Origin: Oscheius onirici
Lineage: Eukaryota > Nematoda > Chromadorea > Rhabditida > Rhabditidae
Direction: 5' to 3'
Assembly: GCA_932521025.1 (NCBI GenBank)
Contig: OW051468.1
Span: 930,064-994,063, forward strand
Length of the DNA stretch: 64,000 nt
This document shows, piece by piece, positions 35,579 through 48,500 of this stretch (its first letter is position 1; the number at the start of each line of letters is the position of its first letter). The position numbers and the translations under genes were made by a program. The notes below the pieces were generated by a model. It did no database searches. It was not told the origin of the DNA and saw nothing but the letters and a program-made list of their open reading frames with translations.

Positions 35579-38033
35579 GTTTACGTCCGGTTCAACATTT
35601 CTGAGGGCTAAAGAAGGAGCAAGAGTCAGAAAAAAGGGCCATTTTTAATGCGAGAAAAAAGTAGAGTGAAAATATACGCTTTCGGGCTATTTTTGTGCTG
35701 GGAAGGGAAAAACTGAATCATTACATTTTTCAAACCCTTCGTACGTAAAAGTGCGTTGAGAAGTACGCAAAAGTGCGTTTCAATTTCAGCCATTACTAGC
35801 ATTTTCTTTCTGTGAAATATTGCTCTCAAGAAGGAACAGTTTGAAATTGCTGAAAAAAATTAATAAAAGGACGTAGAACAGCACTGAAATGACGGAGCAA
35901 TGGCCGAGAACTGAAAGAGAGTAAAAGTGACATCGACAGTAACCAATAGACATACTGATAACCAGGCTTGATGAAAACCTGCGCTGCGCTGCGGTCTGAG
36001 CTGGGCTGCGCTGCGGCCAGGTTGGACTTTACGGCGGGCTAAAAAAATTCATTTCGCATTTTTTTCTGATTTTTTTTGTTTCCAAATACGTGCCCCGATT
36101 AGATTTAGTTTTGCCATCAGAAAAATTGGAAGAAACTCTAAAAAAAAAACTGACAATGAAAATAGAAGAAAACTGCTATTTTTACCAAATTTTGTCAAAA
36201 AACCGCATTTCCTTCTATTTTTGTCGTCAGTTTTCGATTTTCTTCTAATTTTTCTGATGGCAAAACTAAATCTAATCGGGGGACGTATTTGGAAACAAAA
36301 AAACAGAAAAAAATGCGAAATGAATTTTTTTAGCCCGCCGCTAAGTCCAACCTGGCCGCAGCGCAGCCCAGACCGCAGCGCAACAAGCCTGCTGATAACG
36401 GAGAAAGACATTTTTTTTACAATGGTTTTGCCAAAAATGGTCAGAACAACTTTCTAGAAATCCTTATAGGAATAGGACATTTCTAAAAGAATCCGATTCG
36501 TGAGACTGATTGTTTGAATGAGTACATGCTCAGGATTGAAGGGACAGTCGCTACTGGATACAGGGAAGCCAGTCAGACTCAATGAGACGTCCCGAAGAAG
36601 AGTCACCACTGATGGGATGGTACTGGAGAGTCGTCTGTGGAAGATGATCACTCTCAGTAGCACCGACATAACTTGTTTGAGAGCTCCTACAGTCTCTGTT
36701 ACTCTTACTTCCACCGGTTTACTTTGAATTAGCTGTCCTGTCTATACATATGTCCAAGAGTTCAGAGCCGAGAAATCTCGTATACATCGAGAGAGTAGAT
36801 GCCAGTTTCCTGTACCTGAGGTATGGACAATACATGTGACGTTGATTGAAGACAAGAGTGAGTTGGATTCACAGACTCAATAAAAATTCCAGATGAAGAG
36901 TCAACGAATGGGTCTTGATCAGTCCTTCAGTCTTTCCGACTCTCTGTCTCTGTCTTTCTGTCCCTCTGACTCTCTGTCTCTCTACAATCTGTCTCCATCT
37001 CTCTGTCTTTTTCTGTCTGACTTCCTGTCTCTCAGTTCCTCTCTGTTCGTCAGTCTTTATGTCCCTCTGTCTCTTAGTCCCTCTACTCAAACCTCTGCCA
37101 TCCAGTTGTTTTCTAATGATTTATATAACTCATATACAACATTTTATACGCGCAACTGAGAGAAAAACGTGGGGGAGTCAGTCTGGGTGATCAGTCGGCT
37201 CTCTCCAGTCCCCTCACAGAACTGAGTCTAGTTGACCTTCAAGCCTGAAGATGGGCTTTTCTGAGCCCAAAATGTATCAAAAATAGAGAGAGAGAGAGGT
37301 TACAAGGTAGACCACAAAATACGGGGGTGATGGCAAAAGAGGCGCAAAATGAGACAAAAAGGTTGTGACTGTGACTAGCTGCTGTGTGGATTTGTTTCGG
37401 GTTAAACAAAAAAGCCGGGATTTTTTAAAGTGAGAAAGTGAGAACGCCTGGAAATCGGGTTTAGGTGGGCTAAGATTTGTGGGTCTGTTCGGAATGAAAT
37501 AAGATCACAGTGGGAGACCGAGACGGTCTCCCGAGGATGGCAAATGCGCGCGTTACCAAAATATTTAAAAAGTATTGTATAGTCTGATCCAGGCGGTCGG
37601 AAATTGGCAATGCTTTAAACTTTTCGCTGCGAGACCAGTCAAGCTGATTTGAACCGCATTGGCGGGAAAATTTGAACTGTTTTCCCGCCATTATGGTTCA
37701 AACTGAACGTACCGTAACCCAGGCAACTGGCAAAATCGATGTCCAGTTCTTGCGGATACGGTATAAGTACCAAAAATAGCTGCGTATTGAGGTTCGGTTG
37801 GTGCGCAGCCGAGCGGATACGATATAACTGACACTGGGTCTCGTCACGACCAAAAGTTTAAAGAACTGTCTACTCCGCAACTCTCTGGAACGGACTAACA
37901 AGAGACACACAAGGTTCAAAAAATAAGTGAGCACAATAAGCAGGTGGTTATTCTCGGGTGGGTCTATAACTGATTGTAATCTTCTGGAAGAGAGGATGAG
38001 AGGAATTGATTGAGAGGATAGGATGGAGAGAGT
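35579..38033. other. Intergenic region between ValRS and the calcium sensor, with a large hairpin
   Basis: It contains the 35964-36390 hairpin, a GTCTCTGTCCCTC tract at 36930-37085 and a lone GTTGGTGCGCAGCC word near 37797. Open frames here are repeat translations. No gene is recognized. Confidence 0.6.
35964..36390. mobile_element. Large hairpin/foldback element, about 430 bp
   Basis: The left arm starts AGGCTTG.., passes GCTGCGGTCTG, GGGCTGCGCTGCGGCCAGG, TTCATTTCGCATTTTTT and GATTAGATTTAGTTTTGCC. The right arm repeats all of these inverted in the same order and ends ..CAAGCCT. The arms are about 170-190 bp and highly similar, with a short A/T-rich loop near 36180. No ORF belongs to it. It would fold into a long double-stranded RNA if transcribed. 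Confidence 0.85.
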
Positions 38034-39658
38034 CTACTTCTTGACCTCGTTAGTCAGAATCTGGAAGAGTTCCTTGTCGGCTAGACAGCCGTCGACGAAC
38101 TCCTTCAGCGTCAGCTCCTTGTCATTGTTGACGTCCATCTTCTCGAAGATCATCTTCGCTCTTTTTCGGGGTGAGTCGTCGGCGGACTTTGTCACTTCGG
38201 GACCCAGCATTTCATAGATAGCCTGCAATTATTGCTTTTCTTCAAAATTGCCACAAGTTTCTCTTCAAAATCCATCAAGAACTCATTTTCTGATCTTACG
38301 CGACTTGCCCCGAACAGCTCAGTCGGTTAGTGCTTCGCCTGTCATGCCGGTGACCCGGGTTCGAACCTTGCCTTTTTCATAAAAAGATGAAGAAAAAAAT
38401 ACAAATCAAAGAAAAGACTCACCTCAATAATTTTAATCATTTCCTTCTCGTCAATCGTTCCATTTCCATCAATATCGTACATTCGGAAAGCCCATTCGAG
38501 TTTCTGTTCCGGTGTACCGCTACTCGTGACATTGATGGCTAGTAGGAACTCTTTGAAGTCAATGAAGCCGCTATTATCCGTGTCGAATGTACGGAAGACG
38601 TGCTCACAGAAGCCTTCGGCTGACCCTGACGGGAAGAAATCCTTGTAGACTTTGATGAACTGCTCCTTCGTCAGGTGGCCCTTGGGACAGTCTTGCTAAA
38701 AAAAAGTGGGTTTTCCCTGTCTCTCTGTCCCTCTCTCCCTTGTCTCTCTGCAAACTCCTCACTATGATCTTTTGACCCTAAATTCTCTCAACGAAACCAA
38801 ATCACATCTGGTCTTAAGCTCTGTTTATGCGCTCCCCCTCGAGACTTGTTGTTTTGAAGGGAAGTTATATGCATGATGGGAGACTATTTTGAAAGCTTAG
38901 AATGTGTAGCCTTGGACAAAGTCTTCGGTTCGGAGCGCTTCAGAGACTAGGGCCCTTTTCTCATTCAAGAACTCATTTTTTTAGCTTACATATGTTCAGA
39001 AAAGTTGTAGATTTTGATCAGGTCTAAAAGTTTTTAGAACATGTTAAAGCAAAAAAATGAAGTCTTCGTATCGAAAAGGACGATTCCTATGAGAGGGATA
39101 TACACTCACAGACGCCCCAGATGGTCTACATTCAAGCCCAGCTTTCAACTGAATGCCTTAGTTTTTTTTGGATTTTGCATGTTTCACATTGTTGTAGCCC
39201 TCGATCTGCTCTACATCTTTGCAGAACATCAAAACGATGGAAAATGTCGGCTCCGAGTCGAAAAAAATGGATATCAAGTCACGTACTGTAGTGGCTATGA
39301 TGTGCGCTTCAGATCTCACGATTCTCAGCAGAATTTTTTTTAGAAAAAGTTAGAGGATTAGCTCTATTGTTTGACGGGATTAATTGTAGTCCGGGATCAG
39401 TTACTAGAATGCCTCCCCTCCGACTCAAACATCGCCATTTCCGCTAGTCTCAAGAGCAAATCCCCAGGAGAAATTGACGTTGATTGAGTCATAAACTCTT
39501 CTTCGAGTCTTTGAAAAATGAGCAACGTAATCAAGTAGAGTACTCACCACGAATCCCTTGTACCATTCCTTGATCTGCTCCTCCGTAAAGTTAGTGTTCT
39601 TCTTGAGGAATTCGAGGTCCTCCTTGGACAGCTTCGGCTTTGAGCCCTTCAATCCCAT
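38034..39658 (-). CDS. ncs-2: Neuronal calcium sensor (NCS-2-like EF-hand protein)
   Basis: Three exons, 39548-39658, 38423-38695 and 38034-38222, encode exactly 190 residues, the usual NCS length. The N-terminus MGLKGSK has Gly2 and a Ser-containing context for myristoylation. EF-hand 1 is the cryptic, non-binding [12 protein letters not shown] type seen across the NCS family. EF-hand 2 is [12 protein letters not shown] and EF-hand 3 [12 protein letters not shown], both complete; EF-hand 4 is [12 protein letters not shown], with Lys at the usual Gly position but acidic ligands kept. Such proteins sense Ca2+ in neurons and bind membranes by a Ca2+-myristoyl switch. The long first intron (38696-39547) contains the AAGTTGTAG palindrome, and the second has a tRNA-like fragment. 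The symbol rests on family match and on memory of the C. elegans gene order. Confidence 0.93.
38307..38379 (+). pseudogene. tRNA-like fragment in calcium-sensor intron
   Basis: It has GAACAGCTCAGTCGGTTAGTG (box A), a CTGTCAT loop with GTC at the anticodon position, and CCGGG-TTCGAAC (box B). The acceptor stem GCCCCGA does not pair with the 3' end and the T stem is broken, so it is probably a decayed tRNA. Confidence 0.45.
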
Positions 39659-40940
39659 CCTCTCTGTGGGCCTGGCTCTGTTCCTAAGGGGGACGGGGCT
39701 GAAAAGAAGAAGATAAGCCTTTGAGAAGAATGGGATGAGAGAGGGAGAGGAAAAATGAGAGTTTGTTGACAGGTTCGAATGGAGGCTATAGTAGTACTGG
39801 GATTAGGAAGATGAGAAGAGAGTCTCTGTTCCTGTCCCTGTCCTTCAGTCCACTTCCACTACCGGACCACCGACTTTTTCACCCCGATCTATCTCGGAAG
39901 AGACGGGAGACATTGATCAAGTGTAAGCGTCTGACGGGTGCACCATGAGAAAGAGAATAATGCATAGACTATGATATCCAAACGGCCAGAGGAGATGTAA
40001 AGACTCCACTCCGTCTGAACTTGCCCCACCCGAGCTATAATTGCCATATAATTATCAAAAAGTCTGACGTCAGGAACTCGCGGCAGTTCGTCTCGTTTGT
40101 CACTTTTATGCCGCAAAGTGGCTAATTTTAGTCGACTGGAGTAGAACTTTGACGATCATTTCAACATAGGATTCTAGTCATTTGACGTAAGAAAGACAGA
40201 GGAGTTAGGAAAGAGGAAGAAGCGGGTCCTTTCAAAGGCCAAGCAAGAGATAAGGTCTCTCGTGACACCGGGTTAGAGCACTTCTGACTACTCCCAGCAG
40301 CTCAATCGGAACCCAAAATGGAAAAAAAAATTGATAAGAGATGTCTGTTGATGAAATTGAGTCAGTTGGCATAAAACAGGCCAGAAATTTTAAAAAAATA
40401 TTGGGGAAAATATAGTTGAGGGTCGAAAATGTTGTGTGGAGAAAAAAAAATGTTGAAAGAAGCGTCTCGCAATGCAAAAAAGAATCGTCGAATAGTCTAC
40501 CAAAAAATTTGGCCGGCCACAATTTGCCATCATGGCCGAAAGGTGGAGTGTACAGTACAATGGGCAGAGGACCCGTGTGAGATTCCGCTCAACAAAAGTT
40601 TCTTTTCTTTTTTCAAGACTGGTTAAATTTGAGAGAAAATGAAGAAGACGTCGTATAATCAGAAGAAATGGCTATTCATGACCGCAGAAAGAGATGAGCA
40701 ATTGGAATTAGTCACCTTCCTGCCTGAATCACGCCCGTAAAATCATATGCAGCTGCTTCTGATTCTTTTTTTTTCGGTGGGACGGACATTTTTTTTTGGA
40801 AAAGACTAAAAAATGTAGTTTTTGACCTTATTTCAAGATTTTTAATGATAGAAGGCTACAAAATGATGTTGTGACCGGAAAACTGCCGCCACGGAGCCAC
40901 AAAAAGGTTCTAGTATTGAGGGACGAAAAAAGCGCTTTTC

Positions 40941-41007
40941 AGCTTTGTGATGTTCTACAAAGTTGTAGTTTTTGACGTGATGTACAACTTTTCAGAACAT
41001 GAAAAAG
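40941..41007. repeat. AAGTTGTAG palindromic dispersed repeat (best-preserved copy)
   Basis: AGCTTTGTGATGTTCTACAA then AGTTGTAG, a 15-base spacer, TGTACAACTTTTCAGAACAT forms a hairpin with about 20-bp arms. Related copies: 4954-5006, 16177-16247, about 38984-39049, 39178-39232, 44379-44447, 47105-47172, and within 55615-55825. Confidence 0.8.
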
Positions 41008-41769
41008 CCAGAAAATGAGATGTTCGGCCCGAAAAAGTTAATAGGAAAGGGTTGTTGTTGGCGGAGCAAGTGAATGGAACTTTGCGGCTCAAAACGCTCA
41101 AAAATTAATAAAATAAAGGTTGAAAGACAAAAATTCCCATTTATGGTCAAAAATTTGGCAACAATTTAAAGATCTTCCGGCGGACACACGCATTGGCTGG
41201 CCCATTACCAATTCCATCCTACTCTCTCAAGTCTTGGAAGCTTTGGACTCAGTTCTGAACTTTTCTGTCCTTTAAAAAAGGGAAAAAGACAGTCCTTCAA
41301 GAGTCAGGAAGTGGAAGAAAATGACCCGTGGGAATGAGAGCAAAGATAAACATTGCTCGGACATGATCTTTCCCGAGACGCCACCTCTCTGAAGCTTTTA
41401 GGGGGCTCTGTGGGAAAAATACACACACAATGGTAATGAGATTGTAATTTGGTCACACACAGGCTGATAATAGATGTCTGTCTCTCACTCTCACTCTCTC
41501 TCGTTTGGGAAAAAGAAGAACATGCAATAGCACATAGAGGGGAGAAATCGATACAACTGCGCGCGCACGGACAGCCCGCCTCTGGGGGAAACGGATCGAT
41601 GCTTCAGGGGACTCTGTCTCTCTCTCTCTCTCACTCTCTCTCTGTCTCTCTCTGGGGTTTTCGAGACCTCCCAGTAGGACATTACGGTAGTTTTTGAATA
41701 ATAGTTAGCCTCAGTCTCTCTTTTGAGTGGACAGTCTTTTGACTCTTCCTCTGAACATCTAGTCAGAGG

Positions 41770-41955
41770 CAGGGATGTTCGGATACCGGATAACGCCAAT
41801 TTGAATTTGGCTGCGCACCAACACACAATACATACAGACTGCGTATCGACATTCGACTACGGTAGTTGCCGATACGCAGGCCCTGTGTATTAGGAGTTGG
41901 TGCGCAGCCAATTCAAAATGGCGCTATTCGGAAATCCGGTATCCGAACATCCCTG
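41770..41955. mobile_element. hAT-type MITE, 186 bp
   Basis: The ends CAGGGATGTTCGGATACCGG and the inverted CAGGGATGTTCGGATACCGG are the same over 20 bp. The arms continue through GCCA/TTTTGAATTGGCTGCGCACCAAC. The flanking octamers GTCAGAGG and TTAAGAGG match 6 of 8. The terminus resembles that of 15143-15291 (CAGGGATGTGCG). Confidence 0.85.
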
Positions 41956-42120
41956 TTAAGAGGACTTATGAAACTGTTCATCTGTCATCTGTCTCTCTCA
42001 GCCTCTGGATCTTCTTCGTCTGGAGTGGACAGTCCTGTGACTCTCCCTGTAGACATCTAGATCAGCCACTGTCTCTCTGACTCTCTGAGCCCCAGTCTCT
42101 CTGCCTCTGTGACTCTCTGA

Positions 42121-42318
42121 TAGGCACCGGGCCCGTGTCAGTGTTGACCGAGACCGTGTCAGCAAGGCGCGTTTTCGGGGAAGACTACTTTAGCGAAAAA
42201 ACTTGGCACCCATTTTGATCTCAAGCTCGGCGTTGCATATTGCGCCAATATTCAAATTGGGTGCCAAGTTTTCATGGTTCCCCCAAAATGCGCACTGCTG
42301 GCACGGGCCCGGTGCCTA
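42121..42318. mobile_element. MITE with TAGGCACCGGGCCCGTG terminal inverted repeats
   Basis: TAGGCACCGGGCCCGTGTCAG at the left is mirrored by CTGGCACGGGCCCGGTGCCTA at the right, 198 bp overall. The inner arms AACTTGGCACCCA and TGGGTGCCAAGTT also pair. The TA ends suggest a TA target. The left arm carries a roughly 21 bp internal duplication (..CCGTGTCAG twice). Confidence 0.8.
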
Positions 42319-44205
42319 CTATCTGTCCCTCCGTCCCTCTTTCCCTCCGTCCCTCTGAGCCCATGTCTCGAATGTCAAATCGCCTTTTAGGTTTGCCAAA
42401 TTGCTGAGAAGGTCTCGGGTGGATTAGGGCGCTAGTCTTGATCCCATTTTCCCACTGGCTACTATAGCCTCCAAAGATCTTACGTGAGTCCCCCTTCAAT
42501 CATTCTCTCGAGAATGGTTTTGAGGCGGAGCCGTCATGTTGTGATTGTCTCATTATCACCTGCGGCAGTGTTACACAATGAGGGAAAGGGAAAGAAGGAA
42601 AATCTTGCGGTTCCAGCTAATTGTCTTTGTGGGAAGGTCATCTTGACTGGTTTCACTTACAGGACGTTAGGGGGACAGGGGGAGAGGAGACAGAGAGACT
42701 GAGAGAGTCAGATCGCCAAAGAATCAGAAAGACAGTCTAAACCGCTGTTAGCAAGAGAGATTATCTGCGCGAGAGACAAGAATAATCGGAGGTTTCACAC
42801 GTTCCTCGACCAGTCTTTTTGGAAGAAATAGAGGGAAAGAGGGCCATGATAATTGCCGTTGACAGCCCAGAGAAGAAAGACTTCTCTTTTGGGTTCTAAG
42901 CTTTTGGGGGCAGAGGAGACAATTGGCGGCTGTTTCCTGGGCGGCGGTTTGTGCTGCTGCTGCGAGAGAGAAAGAGAGTGATGGCCTCTGGTCGAAAAAA
43001 AAAGAAATTGCAACAAACTATGAAGGGAATAATTTCGGAGAGAAGGGATGGTAGGGAGTAGTAGTCCAAGATTAGTCTGATAAGATAGGAGACTGGGTGC
43101 AGTAGGACCTCTAATTCCGCACGAAAACAACGAGATACGGTATTGGAAAAAGGAGTGAGGGACAGAGAGTCAGAAGGTCAGAGAATCAGAGGGACAGAGA
43201 CAAAGTCAGAGAGTCAAAGAGTCAGAGGGACAGAGAGACAGAAAGACAGAGAAACAGAGAATCAAAGAGACAGAGAGTCACAGGCTTGGACAGAGACACT
43301 GAGAGAGAGACAGGAACTGAAACTGAGTGAGACAGAACTAGTTCTCTTTCCTGAAACAATTGGACACCCGCAGTTCTGGTCTATTGTTCTGCTCTACCTG
43401 GCCTGCTAAACATCACGTGAATCCGGTAGAGAGCAGTTTGGGAGACTGAAAGGGGTGAGAATTTGAGAAGAAGAAAAATGGAAACCAATCAAATGGATGC
43501 GGAGGTGAAACCAGAACTACACTTTTTCCTGTGAGGGGACATAAAGTGAACGTCGTAGAGAATGGCGGCCAAAAATCGAGGAAGACTACTTGAAAATGAT
43601 GGACAAGCTGACAGCTGACTAGACTTTTGAACTCTTGAAAAGCTGAAATTGGTTCAGAGACCGACGGACAGAGACAGAGACAAATATTTTTCTGGAAGCG
43701 GATATCCGAGAGGAACAGTTATGGAAGTGAAATAGAGGTAGAGGAGGCTGGGATAAGTGGTTATGGCAATGTAAACAGAACCGGACACTTCCTTAGGGAG
43801 AGAGAGACAGAGAGAGTTTATAAACCGGAGTGGCATCCAGATGACTAATAGTTTATTTCTCGCTCTCACTCCGCTCGTGTGTGGGAGAAGAATAAACATG
43901 TCTGTTCTCAAGGAGGGGAAGGGTCACCTTGAAGGCAATTTGACCGCCAGTTCCTGCCGCTGCACAGACGGATTGAATTTCAACTGGGAGAGAGGGAGGG
44001 CAGATGGGTTGGAATATTATTGAGAGATGAAAATAGGAAAAAGACTTTGGGTTTTATCTTTATGTGCCATTTCGGTGCTGGCAGAGAGTCCTATCTTTCC
44101 TCTCTACAGCCAAACTGTTATCTGGAGAAGGGGAGAGTCAAAATTGAATTGGAATGTGAACTGGATCTGGAGAGACAGAGAGTTTGCAAAAGAAAAATAA
44201 GAAAC

Positions 44206-44280
44206 GAAAAGGGGGAGCGGACCCGAACCTGGACCTCCTGCACGCCGGTCAGTCGACTTCACCACTTAGCCATGGATGCA
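44206..44280 (-). pseudogene. tRNA-like fragment
   Basis: Read on the minus strand it has TGGCTAAGTGGTGAAGTCG (box A) and AGGTTCGGGTCC (box B), spaced as in a long-variable-arm tRNA. Stem pairing is incomplete. Confidence 0.4.
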
Positions 44281-45027
44281 CAGTTCTATCAAGTCAATTT
44301 TTTAGCCGAGTATTCGGAAGCTCGAAAAGTTTTCCAGTTTATATTCTGACCTTTACTACCCAAGGAAAGTATTTTTAAGCTTTGTGATGTTCTGCAAAGT
44401 TGTAGATTTTGACCGGCTCTACAACTTTCTAGAATATTACTAAGCCTAGAAAACGTTCCTTGTTGCAGAAAAACTGCGCTCGAAATAATATTTTAAATAC
44501 AGGAAGGCGGCAAAGAAGGAACAAGGTCCACTCGATCCATTTACGCCATGCTGTGCCAGAATAGCAAAACTCGGCCTTAAAATAGTCCCCGGAGAGAGCC
44601 CTCCTGGGTACCTCGTGAAACATTTATCATAGCAAAAAAATCGGCACGGGGCTCCACCGACGCAATTTCAGTGCCAATCAACGTCGCTCTCTCTCTCCAG
44701 AGGACAGAGAGACTGATAGCGAGAGAATTTTGAAGAGTGGAGCTATTAAAGCAGAGATATTATCTGTGGGCCAATGGATGCGTCAAGACGGCAAGCAAAA
44801 GTCCCAGGGGGCTCGTTTAGCGCCCCCGCCGTTATGGGTCTGTTGGAATCTGGAGAGTGTCAAATGTTTCGGGAGAGGGGACGATTTTTAGAAGGGTGGA
44901 GGGAGAGGGAGTCAGGGGGACAGAGAGACAAGGGGACAGATGGACAGGTGGACAGAAAGACTGAGGGACAGTCTGACAGAGTGGCAGAGAGACAGGGACA
45001 GACAGAGAGATTCCCAGTAGTATGAAC

Positions 45028-45516
45028 CAAGGTTGCACGGACGGATGTTCGTTTTGAGCGAACACGAACAGTCCGTGTTCGCGGACGAACACGGCTCCGG
45101 CGAATGTTCGTGTTCGTGTTCGCTTGACGAACAAAAAGTGAAAATGTTCGTGTTCGAGACTCGAACATGGTTAAAAATCGGACGAACTCGAACATTTGGT
45201 CCAGCAAAGATTTTCCGTTCACATTTGGTCTCGCTACAATTTTCCGACCAGATTTGGTCCCGCAACGATTATCCGCGTTCACATTTTTAGTATTTTTGTA
45301 ATTCAAGTTTCGTTTCTTTTCTTTGACAACTTTGCTATTTGTTTAGAAAAACTAGTTTCAAAATTCTACAAGACGTTTTTGCAAATGTTCGAACTGAGTT
45401 CGTGCTCGTGTTCGCGAACGAACATTGGGGAGGCGAACTGTTCGTGTACGGTTCGCAAAAAAAAGTGCAATGTTCGGTCCGTGTTCGCCCGAAATTCCGA
45501 TGTCCGTACAATCCTG
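45028..45516. mobile_element. hAT-type non-autonomous element (copy 2)
   Basis: The termini CAAGGTTGCACGGAC and inverted CAGGATTGTACGGAC flank 489 bp. The octamers GTATGAAC and GTATGCCC match 6 of 8. The interior matches 12470-12903 over most of its length, including an AT-rich core with TTTAGTATTTTTGTAATTC and GTTCG-rich ends. No transposase frame is present. Confidence 0.8.
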
Positions 45517-48500
45517 GTATGCCCCCTACTCAAAGGGAGAGAGAGGCTGGGAGCCCCAAGCCCGAATACCGCTATTAGGCGTCGCTGAAGCATGTCATCA
45601 ACCTAAGAACACCATGAATCATTAGGCAACCACGGGCAGAGCTCGCAAACAACCCAAACTGACTGAATAAGCTTTTCCTAGACTCGTAAATCAATTGTCT
45701 CTCTCTGTCTCTTTCTGGATGAAGCAAAACTTTGATCTGGACTGATGCTATTCCAGTAGATTTTGCGATCAGAACGAGTACATAACTGGATTACAAGAGA
45801 CGGGAGTCTAGTAACTATAGATAGAGTCTATTAGAGAGATAGCGACTGGTCTAGATCAGGACTCGACGACTTCCAGTGACTGTAAGATTCAGGAAAGAAA
45901 AGAGTATTTCAGAAGTAGAGAGTTCTAATGACCCGACGAGTCAAAAGTTCAAATGCCATTGAAAACAAGGGAAAGAGAGCATAGAGATTTAGCTCTAGTC
46001 GTCAGCGTAGGAAGGAGCCAATGGGCCTCCGGCCTCAGAATAACAGACAAATTGATGTGATTCACGGGACGGCGGCGGGGTGGGCCGCATTCGGCAAGAA
46101 TCAGAGCTTTGTATAGGAGAGGAGGTTGGAATTTTTGATCGGTGGCTTGTTTGCTACCGTTTTGCGTCAAAACGGCCTTATCAGAGGACTCACTTGGACT
46201 GATGACGTCCAAATATGGGGTGCAGAACAGTTCAAGGGACAGGGACAGGGGTTCGAAAGTGTCCAGACTAGAAAAGAGGAGTTGCCAAACCATATTAGAC
46301 GCCAACGGGAGAGAGAGAAAGAGAGCAATTTGGTCCGGTCGCTCTTACCCGGTCCGTTGCGCACGACAGCCTTTTGGACATGTGCTCTCTTCTCAGTGGC
46401 CCCGTCGTCCCGTTGATGAGAATGATGAACGAGAGTGAGAGAGAAGGGTCGTGGGCCATGATGGGAACAGAATGAGTAAGAGCCGAGAAAGAAGGGGGGA
46501 ACTTGTTCTAAGGAGAGGGAGAAGCTGTTTGTCTGTGTTCAGGAGTTCAGGTTTCTCAGCCTTACTGGAGAGAAACAGAGAGACAGAGAGTTCATCCCTA
46601 AAGTCAAGCGTAAAATCGTGCTTTTTGACTTCTGCCGCGCGGTGGATGTAGTCCTAAAATCGGCCAGTGACGAACTTTATTTCTGGGCGGGAGCTTGGGG
46701 CCGAGGAGACAGAGGAGCTAATGCATGCTTTATGTCCGAGGGCTCCCAAGCAGATTTCGACACTTCCTCTCTATTCTTTTTCTCTTTTTCTCTCTCGTTA
46801 TGTGGATGCAAAGAGAAGAAGAGAAACATAAAATCACGCGAGAGGGAATGGATCCATAAAGATTGTGTCTTATCGAGTAGTTAAATGGAGAGGTGATGGC
46901 AACATGGTCTGGAAGGGAGGGAGAGAGGGGGACTGAGAGTCACAGGGAAAGAGAGTCAGGGTCAGTGCAGACTCAGACTGTATTTTACCATTTGGCCAGC
47001 ATGTTCCATATTACCAGATTGTTTGATCCGATTCCCTGGTTCTAGTACACAGAATCCGACAGTACCAAAAAATTCCACTTTTTCAGATTCAAGACGACAT
47101 TTTAAAGCTTTGTCATGTTCAGATAAATTGTAGCTTGTGATCTGCTCTACAGCTTTTCAGAACATGAAAAAGTTCAAAAATGAGCTCTTGACCACGAAAT
47201 GGTGGCCATCTTCTGGGCTCTATTGCAAACAGAGACAGAGAGACAGTTGTCAGGATCTGACAAGTTCAGTAGAGTCTAGACAGAGTGAGTATGAGCTAGA
47301 GAGAGTGAGAGACGCCCATTGGTTCTTTGACTCGTGTGGAGGGCCCGGCCGTGTCATAAACTCTATGCATCGGTTATTGGCCACTTGGCTCTAGTGTGGA
47401 AGCAAAATGATCCGAAATAGGCGCGGCAGAGGGAACATCTCTTCCCCGCGGCAAAACGCCTCACTTTTCTGAGTGTTATTTATGGAGACGGGAGATGCGG
47501 CTAAAAGGCACATAGAGAGAAGGAGAGAGCGCGACAAATAAATTGAATAAGAGGCAGAAGACTGAAAGAAAGGCGAGCACAGGAGCTCTACGTCTGATTC
47601 GATTTTACTTGTGCGGAGAGAGAGTGAAGTGTGATGAGTTAGGGAGAGATCAGAAAACCTACAGTACACGGTCAGAGAGGTGGGAGTGTGAGAGACAGTC
47701 TGGAACATGGTCAGAGACAGTAAGACAGACTGTCTGGGAGAGTCAGTATTGAGAGCTGTCCCTGTCCCTGTCTCTCTCGCTTCCCAAAAACCATTTTCAA
47801 GTTTTGGGCTGTTCTGAGAAAGCTATCAGGAATATAAGTGGGTAGCTTCTCTCCTCTCTTGAGGACAGCAGCGCACATCACCTATTTCCCGAAAGCCCGA
47901 GTCGCGAAGAAATTGAATTTGGAGCGTGTGCGCTCATCGTCGAATCGTGTGATGAGGAGGATTAGGTGCCGTTGTGCGGCAAAGCAGCCAAAACGGGGGC
48001 TTCTTCCTCCTACGCCATCATAATAGCGGTCAAAAGGGGAGCCTATTTGCAAATCTGGACGTTGATTGGCAGAAGGAGACCGAAAAGAAATAGACTACCT
48101 AGAATAAAAAAAAACGACTAGTTCAGCACTAATATCTTCAGAAAACAAGTTTGTAAGGGAAAATAAAAATAAAATTCAAAATCCCGCGTAAAAGTTGGGT
48201 CTCGCAGCGATTCTCCTTCCGGTTAAAATGTTTGCGCGCCATTTTGAATTTTCCTTTTATTTCTCAATTTTTCACTGCTTCCTTCATTTTCGATTTTTCT
48301 GCGTGTTTCCTTGATATTTTCCTCCAAAAGTGTAGAAATATGGTAATCAGAAAGCTACTTAGCTGAAAAAAAAAGTAAAACATAAGAAAGCGCAAAAAAA
48401 TTCGAGCAGAGATCCTTACACAAAATTCGGGTCATTTTTGACCAAACAATATCTTTCCAGCTGTTTTTCTGCCCACTGGACTTGTTAATCTGACCTACAA

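Noticed and set aside
44832-45593. Several 75-150 codon frames on both strands
   Set aside because: They are translations of a GAGACAGAG tract and the hAT element at 45028-45516.
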